Part shown: positions 38,901 through 50,700 of the stretch, one piece after another
Layout: each line of letters begins with the position of its first letter
Position numbering within the stretch: position 1 is the stretch's first letter
Origin: Azorinus chamasolen
Lineage: Eukaryota > Mollusca > Bivalvia > Cardiida > Solecurtidae
Assembly: GCA_963576725.1 (NCBI GenBank)
Contig: OY755240.1
Coordinates: forward strand, 96,630,316-96,694,315
DNA length: 64,000 nucleotides
Reading direction: 5' to 3'
Made by a program: the position numbers and the translations under genes
Notes under the pieces: generated by a model
Told to the model about the DNA's origin: nothing
Seen by the model: the letters and a program-made list of their open reading frames with translations, nothing else
Databases searched by the model: none

Positions 38901-40407
38901 TGTAAAGGTGTGATAAGGAGTCTCCATCAGAGAAAACGGTAAAGACGGTTTTTTTTACAGAGCAGACCCTGATAGACCCTGATAGGAGCTGTCTGATCTG
39001 GGTCTACCCTGCTTGCAAAGGTCTTGAAAGGCTTATTTATGGAGCTAAGTGATAACCTGAACATTTTTCTTCATGATTCACACATAATAATGGCTTGTTC
39101 TATAACAGTGACTTACCCTTGAGTATTATTTTCTTGTTAATATTGGTTACCCGGTTTTCTTTATCCCCAGGTGACACTGATTTGGTAGACTGTGGGGAGC
39201 TGCTGTCCGAGTTCTGTTGTTATATAAAAATAAACACATACATTTAACCCTTCGCTTGCTATTCACGTCAATATACATACCTGTAAATAGTGAAGAACCC
39301 GATAAGACAGCTCTTGCAGGAGCTGTCTCATCAGGATCTGCACTATTTACAAGTTGATTGTGCAACCAGTGCACTCCACAGCAGTGATTGCACAGAGAAA
39401 TAATTGTACACAGTGAAGATATATGTAACTAGAGGTTTTTGTCACAAAAACGGATGTCTCCCCTCTATTCCTCTAATAAAAACAATAATAGCTAATAACT
39501 CCAAAAATACTGATACCAGATTTATGGCTCTTGTGCATGACACTTACTTTCATCATGCTCTTTCCAAAAATAAAATGTCATTCCAATAGCATCAGTCGAA
39601 CAGGAGTTATTAATCAGCCAAAAAATGTAACAAAGGGCAATAACTCCAAAAGTATTGAAGCCAGAATTATGGCCCTTGTTCATGACACTTTCTCTCATCA
39701 TGCTCTTTCCATGTATGAAGTTTCAATACGATTGCAAGAGCCATGTAGGAGTTATCGTCCGGACAAGAAAGAATTAAACAAATGTACAAGGGGCAATAAC
39801 TCTAAATTTATTGAAGCTCGAGTTAAGGATCTTATGCATGACACTTTCTCTTATCATGATCGTTCCATGTATGAAGTTTCACTCCAATGGCATGTGTCAC
39901 ATAGGAGTAATCATCCGGACCAAAAATTGTGATTTTTTTTTACAAAGGGCAATAACTCCAATATTAGTGAAGCGAGAGTTATGGACTTTGTGCATGACAC
40001 TTCCTCTCATTATGATCTTTCCATATATGAAGTTTCAATCCAATGGCATGAGCCATATAGAAGTTATCGTCCGGACAAAAAAGTGTGATTTTTTTTACAA
40101 AGGGCAATAACTCCTATATTAGTGAAGCCAGTTATGTACCTTCTGCATGGCACTTCCTCTCATTATGCTCTTTCCATATATGAAGTTTCAATCAACTGGC
40201 ATCAGGCATATTTTAAGTTATTGTCCGGACAAAAAATTATGATATTTTTTACAAAGGGCAATAACTCCAATATTAGTGAAGCCAGAGTTATGGACCTTGT
40301 GCATGACACTTCCTCTCATTACACTCTTTCCATATATGAAGTTTCAATAAACTGGCATCAGGCATATTGAAGTTATCGTCCGGACAAAAAGTGTGACAGA
40401 CAGACAG

Positions 40408-40467
<60 letters not shown>

Positions 40468-43400
40468 CTCTCACGAAAACAATATCTCTCCCCCATATAA
40501 ATATGGGGGGGGAGACATTATTATACAACAGGGCATGGGTAAAGAAGGAGAAATGTATTTTAAAATTCAGCAAGAGAAGGGTTAACCATCTGCATGATGA
40601 ATATTCATGTAAGAAATAATAACATCATGAATATTAATTTGCTGAATTTGTATGTTATATCAATACAGATCGTTTTTGTTTTTTAAAATCAAGAAAAAAC
40701 AAGATGTGTTTGTGAAACACTCTGCCCTGATTATCTCCAATATAAATTTGACCCGTAATTTGACCTTTGACCATGCTATATGACCTTGACCTTGACATGT
40801 TACCCTAAAAACCTTCGCCTCCATAAGATGCCACATGCATGCAAAGTTTGAACTGTCCATTAACCCCTTCCCTCATATAAACACGTTTTCACGCATTTGC
40901 AAACAGAGTAGACCCAGATCAGACGGCTCCTAGAGGAGCCGTCTGATCAGGGTCTACTCTGTTTGCTAGTGGAATTTGGAAGATTTTGGTCTTTTCTTTC
41001 TAAAATGGCTACAATGTTCCACCTTCCGTGTTTCATTATAACTATTTTCTCCATGAATATTCAGTAGGTATTGAAATTTGGACTAAATATAGAACAGGGA
41101 AAGGGTTAACTATACAACTAATCTTTGTCTGCAAGTGTTGCTTGCAACAATTCAAGTTTTCACAGCAGTATGTCAAAAAGTTTGCCTTCAGATGAGCTGC
41201 CAAGAACGTCTGATCTGAGACTACTGTTTGCAAAAGTGTAGAAAAGCGTATTTATGGAGAAAAGGGTTAAACTCTTTCAATACTGTGGATCAATTTTGGG
41301 GACTCTTGCAGCGTTTTCCCTGACCCCCTCTTTCTATTGAAATGTCCCTCAAATTTTACAAATGACCCTCAAAATTAAGAGGGTCTGTTCTTTACCTTAT
41401 AAGGAGGGGGTCAAGAGGACCCTCAAATTGGTATTTTTGAAGGGGTCAAGGGAAAACCCTGCTCTTGCTAACAGTCTGTATTCAGATAAGATGCTGAGTA
41501 ACCTTACTTGGCATTCACAATGGGTTTTTTTGTAAAGAAATAGAAGATACTTTAGAATATACTTTAGATCTAAAGCAGGACAGATTTTGCAGTATAACTA
41601 GTTTTGGAAATAATCTTAGCCCAAACACTTGAGAAATCAATAATCATACTTCATTTGGAATATGGAACTTCATTTCATTTCAATCTTTTAAATCATAAAC
41701 ATGTATTATCCATTTACTCCATATGTACAGTTTTTAATGCCCCTCTGCAAACAGAGTAGACCCACAGTTTTTAATGCCCCTCTGCAAACAGAGTAGACCC
41801 ACAGTTTTTAATGTCCCTCTGCAAACAGAGTAGACCCACAGTTTTTAATGCCCCTCTGCAAACAGAGTAGACCCACAGTTTGTTTTTAATGCCCCTCGGC
41901 AAACAGAGTAGACCCACAGTTTTTAATGCCCCTCTACAGAGTAGACCCACAGTTTTTAATGCCCCTCCACAGACAAGAGTAGACCCTCAGTTTTGATGCC
42001 ACTCTGCAAACAGAGTAGACTCAGAATGCTCCCGTAGAAGCCGTTTGATCAATGTCTGCCCAGTTTGCTTACAAATATAGATATGATCTATAGTTCCTTC
42101 CATGGCCAAAAAGCATTGTTTACATGCCACTATAAATATTTATGACATAATCATTTCTTACATGAATATTCATCTGAGGCTACACTGTTTGCCTTAGAAA
42201 CCCTCTGATCAGGGTCTATAATTTGCCTAAGGAACCCTGTGATCTGGGCCCACATAACTTGCTTAAACCCTTTCCTCCATAGGTTATTTTAGACCCAACC
42301 TCTTTGAATGAATCTACCCAAAAGGAACATTTACTGGAGATGAGGAAAATGTTATAATTGTGTAGTATTGAAACCATTGTGATAAATAGAGCATTTGCTC
42401 CTATGGAGCTAATGCTCTATCACAATGGTTTCAAGAAGTGACTATTACAAAGGCGTAGAAAGGCGTATTTATGGAGGAAAGGGTTAAGGAACCCTCTGAA
42501 ATGAGTATACACTGTTTGCCTAAGGAACACTGATCTGGGCCAACACTGTTTGCTAACGGAACCCTCTGATCTGGGCCTACATTGCTTGCTTAAGGCAACC
42601 TCTGAACTGGGTTTACACAGTTTGACTAAGGAGCCCTCTGATCAGGGCTTACACTGTTTGCTTACAGAACTCTCTGATCTGAGTGTACACTGTTTGCTTA
42701 CGGAACCCTCTGATCTGAGTGTACACTGTTTGCTTACAGAACCCTCTGATCTGGGCCCAAACTGTGTGAGTTTCATGTTAACTATATGGATTACATGGCA
42801 TGTGCAAAACCTCTTCTCTTCTCAAGCATAATATTGTAAACATCAGCTGTAACTCCAGTATAAGGGCTACCAAGACTGTTATTGAGCAACTCTTATGGAG
42901 CAACTGCTCTATTTATCACACTGATTTCAAAAAAGTGTGTTTATAAAATAATTTCGAACATGAATATTCATGGGTTAAAAAGGAATATTAACCCTTTCCT
43001 CCATAAATTCGCCTTTCTACACCTCTGTTAGTCACTTTATGAAACCAATGTGATAAATAGAGCATTTGCTCCTTAGGAGCAAATGCTCTATTTATCACAA
43101 TGGTTTCAAAACTACACAATTCTAATATTTTCCTTTTATCTAGTAAATGCTCCTTTTGGGTAGATTTATTCAAAGTGTTTGGATCTAAAAATAGCCTATG
43201 CGGGAATGGGTTAATAAGTAAACATTGGTGTTACATGATAAGTGACAACAAACATTAGCCTTTTCATATGCATGTCAATAGTAATACATCCTTATAGTAT
43301 CATATGTAGTAGGTATAATCAATACCATCAAGTGCTCATAAACCACACTCCAGTGAAATGCTCAGCCTACCGTAACCATTTCAATCGTCCATCTGTGTAT

Positions 43401-46400
43401 ATTGAGTCCATTAGATGTGACAGGCTTTAACAATTTCCCTGTTTCATATTTAGTCCAATTATCAACATCTAATGAATATTCATGGACACAATTGTTAAAA
43501 TGAAATATGGAAGGTGTAACACAATTGTTATAATGAAATATGGAAGGTTAAACATTTGTTACTATTTTAGAAACAGATTTATCAAATTTCATAAGCAAAC
43601 GGAGCAGACCCTGATCAGACGGCTCCTATAGGAGCCGTCTGATCTGGGTCTACTCTATTTGCAAATGCGTGAAAACACGTTTATATGATTGAAACGGTTA
43701 AATGCCAGAAGATAGGTTTTGAATGATAAACAGACCTCCTCCAAAAGCTCTCACACATGGGTCTACACTGTTTGCAGTAAGCCAGTAAACTATTTTTCGG
43801 CATTTGAAAGGTTTATTCTTGTAACACTATGGACCATCTTGTGAAAATGTTCGCAAACAATTTGGATCCAGATGAGAAACACAGTACTACCTAGTGTTGT
43901 GAGGGTTAACCCGTTCCTTCATTTAAACCCCTTTTCACCCATTTGCAAACAGAGAAGACCCTGATCAGACGGCTCCTATAACAATTGTCCATGAATATTC
44001 AGGTATTGAAAATTTTAAATAAACATCGAACTGGGAAAGGGCTAATTTGCCGCTAAAGCATTTAAGCATATACATGTATATTATATATGACAAACAGAGT
44101 GAGTGAGTGAGTGAGTTGGGTTTAACGTCCGACCAACAGTATTTCAGTTATATGCAGACGGCACCCGCATGAGACAAGTTATAGTGCTGCCACACTGAAA
44201 TATCCCTGCCGCGGGCACATGGCAAGGGCATCCCACCCAGTCACATTATCCTGACACCGGGCCGACCAGTCCTAGAACTACACCTTTTAATGTCGAGCGC
44301 AGACAAGGGAGCTACTAGTACCAACTTTTAACGACTTTTGGTCTGTCGCGGCCGGGGACAAACAGAAGTACCTGTCTTAAGTGGTCATAAAAAAAGGTCT
44401 AATTGTGGATCTGTAAGGCAAGTGGTAGCTTAAAGCAGGACAATTTGATGCACAAACTGGCAAATTTAACAGATTTTATACTTACATGATGTTTCTGATA
44501 TTCAATTCTATATTTCTGCATTTCATTTCATTTTTGGTTTTGATCCTAATCTTGTGCAGTCAAACTTTGAGCATACTTTGTTATTTACACATTTTTGCGT
44601 GGCTTTCAGAAAGCTACTTACTCAGTTAAAACAGGTTTCACAGTGTCTTGAAATCATATACATGTATTACCTTGATATTTTGATTGTCTTCTGAGTTATA
44701 TACATAACTTCTGAGTTATACATTTTCACAAGTTTTGTAACTTGACGTGCAGCTACGTTACTTGAGCACCTGTCAACTCTTCAACCTCACTGCTATAAAA
44801 GCAATGCAAGAGTAAGTCAAAAAAAAAAGGAAAAAGGAAAACGTAAGAAGTATTGTAGAAGTAATTTTAGCAAACTGTGTGTCTGTTACTGTGTGATTTT
44901 AGAAACTGAAATATTAGAAGCTGTGTGAACTGATAAACTTTTGATCAAGACTTGTGTGTGAATTTGTTATTGACAATTATTGTTTGAGGAACTAATTAAA
45001 ATTTAAAAGTAGTCATTGTCTTGTGTGGACATTTCCAAACCCAGGCAGTCTGGTACCAAATTACATCCCCACGTCGCAACGTAAAACCATTATAAAGATA
45101 TCGGCCAATAGATATTGATTGTGTCATATTTATTACATGACTATTCATCAGGTACACAGATATGGTTCATGTAAACTGTTTCAATTATTCCGGATCCACA
45201 GATAAACATGCATACTCAAAGAGACGATTCTAAAGAGTGGTCACAACATAGGGTTTGGTGGAGAAATAAAGCAGTTATTCTTGAAAGTGTTTTAATTTAC
45301 GCATCTTATCTGTACCTCTGTTATTCAATCGCTGTGTTTTGCAGAAACTATAGTAAAGTATACATTACAATGTTCCAAGTGACAGTACATGATGAAATAT
45401 GTTTGTTTTATTAAGATGTGCATAATCTGCATTTTCAGTGAAGTCTGAGGCTAAAATGGGTCATTTTGTATAAACAATTGAACTGGTTCATAAAAAGGAA
45501 CTATTTAACCCTTTACTTCATAAATAGTTATACACATTTTTATGCCTTTGTAAACCGAGTAGTACAGAGGAGGTTCCGAGCTATGTGATTAGGGTAAGCT
45601 CTGTTTGCTTATAAAATAATCTAGATATGATTCTACAATTTCTGCCATGACCAAAAACTCTCATGTTCATGTGCCATTATAAAAATCATTCTAATTAATA
45701 ATATTCATGTGTTAATACTAGTATGCTATTTCAAAAAGCAATCTTATTAATATTTGATGTAATTATTTGTTTAAATATCACGGAGTAAAGGGTTAATTTA
45801 TAACTGCCAAACAATTGTTGGTGCACCAATGAAGACACTCCTACACAGATAAGACAGCCGATATGGTCAAGTGGTTAACATGCTCTACTACAAAACATGG
45901 TGTTTCCAGTTCGATTCCCCACTGGACCAAGTTCTTCGGATAAGACTTTATAAACTGAGGTCCGATGTATCAGTGCTTTACACTGGGCACCTAAAGCTAT
46001 TGATAACTATAGGTTTGTTTTTGTCACAAAAACAGATGTTTCCCCCTCCCATCCTCTTTCCAATTCACAAGTGTAATGTCTTTAACTCCAAACTTATCAG
46101 GGTCTAATTTTTAGCCATCAGGGGCAAAAACTCCAACATTATCAGGGGGAGACAATTAAAAAACCACGGATACACAACAACACATCCTGTTCAACATTCC
46201 TGTGAAGTTTGGTGACTCTAGTACCAGTGGTTTCCGAGATACACACTACACAAAGTAAAGTTTCTCTTATTTTAAGTCATAAGGGGCATTAACTCTAAAG
46301 TTATCAGGAGGAGACATTTAAAAATCCCAGATGCACAACAACTCATGCTGGTGAACATTCCTGTGAAGATTGGTGAATCCAGCGCTACTGCTTTCTGAGA

Positions 46401-47700
46401 CATGTGCAGCACAAAGTTTCTCTAATTTTAAGTTATCATATCAGGGGCAATAATTCAAGAATTATCAGGGGGAGACAATTAAAAACAAGAGGGCCAGAAT
46501 GGCCCTGAAGCGCTCACCAGACAATCAGAGTAGAAGATTTTCAAAGTTTTCACTATATGTTTCTATAGAAAACTAGCCGGTCCTGGGGCGGGACAGTTTT
46601 GACCCCAGGGGCATAATTTAGAAAACTTTTGTAGAGGACCTGAACATGACGCTGTGAGCCAAATATGAAAGCTAATAACCTCCCAGTTTCAGGAGAAGAT
46701 TTTCAAAGTTTTCTCTATGTTTCTATTAAAAACTACCCACCCCTGGGGTAGGGCCAATTTTGAACCCAGGGCAATAATTTATAAAAAAAAAATAATTGTA
46801 GAGGACCTGAACATGATGCTATGTGCCAAATATGAAAGCTAAGAACCTCCCAGTTTCAGAGAAGAAGATTTTCAAAGATTTCACTATTTGTTTCTATTCA
46901 AAACTGCCAATCCCTGGGGCGGGGCCAATTTTGACCCCAGGGCCGTAATTTATAAAAAAAAATGTAGAGGACCTGAACATGATGCTCTGTGCCAATTATG
47001 AAAGCTGTGAACCTTCCAGTTTCAGAGCAGAAGATTTTCAAAGATTTCACTATTTGTTTCTATTCAAAACTGCCCACCCCTGGGGCGGGGCCAATTTTGA
47101 CCCCAGGGCCATAATTTATATGACTTTTGTAGAGGACCTGAACATGATGCTCTGTGCCAAATATGAAAGCTGTGAGCCTTCCAGTTTCAGAGGAGAAGAT
47201 TTTCAAAGATTTCAGTATTTGTTTCTATTGAAAACTGCCCACCCCTGGGGCCGGGCCAATTTTAACCTCAGGGCCATAATTTATATAACTTTTGTAGAGG
47301 ACCTGAACATGATGCTATATGCCAAACATGAAAGCTGAGAACCTTCCAGTTTCAGAGAAGAAGATTTTCAAAGTTTTCACTGTTTGTTTCTATTGAAAAC
47401 TGCCCAACCCTGGGACGGGGCCAATTTTGACCCCAGGGCCATTATTTATATAACTTTGTAGAGGACCTGAACATAATGCTCTGTGCCAAATATGAAAGCT
47501 GAGAGCCTTCCAGTTTCAGAGGAGAAGATTTTCAAAGATTTCACTATTAGTTTCTACTGAAAACTGCCCACCCCTGGGGCGGGGCCAATTTTAACCCCAG
47601 GGCCATAATTTATATAACTTTTGTAGAGGACCTGAACATGATGCTCTGTGCCAAAGATGCTCGACGCATGCTTGGACTCACCCGTGGAAACAACCCCCCC

Positions 47701-47753
<53 letters not shown>

Positions 47754-50700
47754 TGATCGAAGTATGTTAAACTAGCCTAAAACTATCTATTTGAACCTTA
47801 AACCACTCCGAAAAACAAGAAAAGCACGACCCGGAAAAAAATTTCCTATCGGGTCTATATATGTATTGAAAGGTATCCAACTACGACAGATCAGCGGCGG
47901 AAAATACAACAGTCATGTTTTTCAAAGTCTTACAGCAAAGCCAATTCAACACCGATTTTAATCAGTTTGGTCTTGATCCGTTCCAAATTCCATATGCTAA
48001 GCTGCAATGTTAGTGCTTTCCTTAAATATTGTCCCGTCTTGTCGCTGGAAGACCGCGAATTTGAAAATACGCTAGAGCGAAACGATGTGACTCCCGCCAG
48101 GATGTATAGAAGTATATAGGGGGATCTGTATTCGTTAAACTTTTCAGCAAAAACGCGAATTATGCTGAAACACATTCGAAAAACATTCAACTTACCGCAG
48201 TTAAAACGGTGCTGGCTATTTGTAGTCTGCTATGAGTCGCCAGTTTTCTTTCTCCTACTTTCGTTTTGAACGGAGGTGGCCAAATCGCTGTGGCCCGGAT
48301 ATTTGCATATCGAATAGTTTATGAGCCGGGTCACAGCAAAATGGTCGCATCCTTTCAAAAGGAAAGTTGGAGAAAGAAAGCTGGCGCCTCTTAGCAGACT
48401 GGAAATAGTAAGCACCGTTTTAATTGCGGTGAGTTGAATGTTTTTAGATAGTGTTTAACCATAATTCGTGTTTTTGTTGAAAAGATTAACGAATACAGAT
48501 CCCCCTATATACGTCTATGCATCCTGGCGGGAGTCACATCGTTTCGCTCTAGCGTTTTTTCAAATTCGCAGTCTTGCAGCGACAAGACGGAGCAATATTT
48601 AAGGAAAGCACTAATTGTGCTGCTTAGCATATGGAATTTGGAACGGATCAAGACCAAACTGATTGAAATCAGTGTTGAATTGGCTTTGCTGTAAGACTTT
48701 GAAAAACATGACTGTTGTATTTTCCGCCACTGATCTGTCGTAGTTAGATACCTTTCAATACATACCCACTTCAAACTTCCCACCCCTGGGGCGGGGCCAA
48801 TTTTGACCCCAGGGGCATAATTTATATAACATTTGTAGAGGACCTAAGGGTGATGCTATGTGCCAAAGATGAAAGCTGAGAGCCTTCCAGTTTCAGAGAA
48901 GAAGATTTTCAAAGATTTCACTATTGGTTTCTATTCAAAACTGCCCACCCCTGGGGCGGGGCCAATTTTGACCCCAGGGCCATAATTTATATAACTTTTG
49001 TAGAGGACCTGAACATGATGCTATGTGCCAAATATGAAAGCTGAAAGCCTTCCAGTTTCAGAGAAGAAGATTTTCAAAGTTCTACTATATGTTTCTATTG
49101 AAAACTTCCCACCCCTGGGGCGGGGCCAATTTTGACCCCAGGGGCATAATTTATATAACTTTTGTAGAGGACCTAAGGGTGATGCTATGTGCCAAAGATG
49201 AAAGCTGAGAACCATGTAGATTCAGAGGAGAAGATATTTAAAGGTTCAAATTGTTGACGACGAACGACGCACGACGACGGACGACGGACATCAGGCGATC
49301 ACAAAAGCTCACCCTGAGCACTTTGTGCTCTGGTGAGCTAAAAAACAGGTTCACAACAGCTCATGCTGGTCAACATTCCTGTGAAGTTTGGTGACTCTAG
49401 CCCTAGTGGTTTTAAAGATATGCATGACACAAAGTTTCTCTAATTTTAAGTAATCATATCAGGGGCAATAACTCCAAATTTATCAAGGGGAGACAATTAA
49501 AAAATCCCAGGTGCACAACATCTCATGCTGGTCAACATTCCTGTGAAGTTTGGTGACTCTAGCCCTAGTGGTTTCAGTGATATGCACGACACAAAGTAAA
49601 GTTTTGTCTAATTTTAAGTCATCAGGGGCAGTAACTCCAAAGTTAACAGGGGAGACAATTCAAAAAACCCAAGAGCAAAACAACTCATGCTAGTGAACAA
49701 TCCTGTGAAATTTGATGACTCTATCCCTACTGGTTTCAGAGATATGAGCGACACAAAGTTTGTATAAATTTAAGTGTTCATATCAGGGGCAATAACTCAA
49801 GAATTATCAGGGGGAGACTATTAAAACTAGAACTATCACTAAAGGTGATGAATACCCCCACACGGCAGCCTTGATTGCAAATCCAAGTTTTGAACATGTA
49901 ACAGGACCAAATAACAAATTAATACCCAAAGTTCATATAGAGAAAATTCTGTAATGGCTAACACTAAACACAAGAAAATTGTGTCTTGCACATGTACTAT
50001 TCGTGATTAGTATGTATGGCAGGTATCAATTTAATAAGTTTCAAAATGAAGGAGGAGTTTGTGACACCAACTCCCCAAAAATGACAAAAAATATTCAAAG
50101 TTCCGGGGGTGGGGGTTAATTCTACAATGACTAACCGTAAACACATCAAAATTGTGTCTTGCGCATCTGCTATTTGTGACTATTACGTATCCCAAATATA
50201 AATTCAGTAACTTTAAAACTGTGACACCAACTCCCCATATTACAAGCCAAAACGAGTATCAAGTGAGTCAGGTTGAAAGTGAAGGAGGAGTTCAAAGTAC
50301 AGGATTTTGCCTGCCAATTTCAAGACCAATTTCAAGGGAAAAGGTTAAGGTCACAGAGACCTGATATTTGTGTCTTGCACATATACTACTCCTGAGTAAC
50401 ATTTATGCCAAGTATCAAATGAATCAGGTTGAAATTGAAGGAGGAGTTCAAGGTACAAGATTTTGCCTGCCAATTTCACGGCCAAAGGTCAAGGTCTAGG
50501 TCACAGAGACCTGATATTTGTGTCTTGCACATTTACTACTCCTGAGTAACATGTATGCCAAGTATCAAGTAAATCAGGTTGAAAGTGAAGGAGGAGTTCA
50601 AAGTACAAGATTTTGCCTGCCAATTTTAAGACCAATTTCAAGGCCAAAGGTCAAGGTCACAGAGATTTGAAATTTGTGTCTTGCACATCTACTACTCCTG

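Larger units (their letters stand above)
39244..40585. mobile_element. TTAA MITE, family 3, split by a Helitron2-like element
   Basis: 39244-39428 runs TTAACCCTTCGCTTGC to AGATATATGTAA. 40521-40585 resumes TTATACAACAGGGCATGG and ends AGAGAAGGGTTAA. Joined, they match the intact copies at 10311-10560 and 18025-18274 on the other strand. Confidence 0.75.
46485..49341 (-). mobile_element. CAAGAGGGCC-family element nested in a Helitron2-like array
   Basis: Left ACAAGAGGGCCAGAATGGCC; ~165-bp units; right hairpin GGTGAGCTAA. The host array text (GGGGAGACAATTAAAA, then CAGGTTCACAACAGCTCATG) continues on both sides. It is itself broken by a 1.1-kb insert (about 47660-48770). Confidence 0.7.

Noticed and set aside
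46979..47338. Open frames with repeated MMLCAKYESCEPSSFR in CAAGAGGGCC arrays
   Set aside because: Frames shift between units and units vary in length; the same text occurs in all six array elements without a conserved frame.
47930..48783. Two similar ~90-residue frames on the minus strand
   Set aside because: They lie in opposite arms of the palindrome and are not both in one sense of a gene; no family resemblance.
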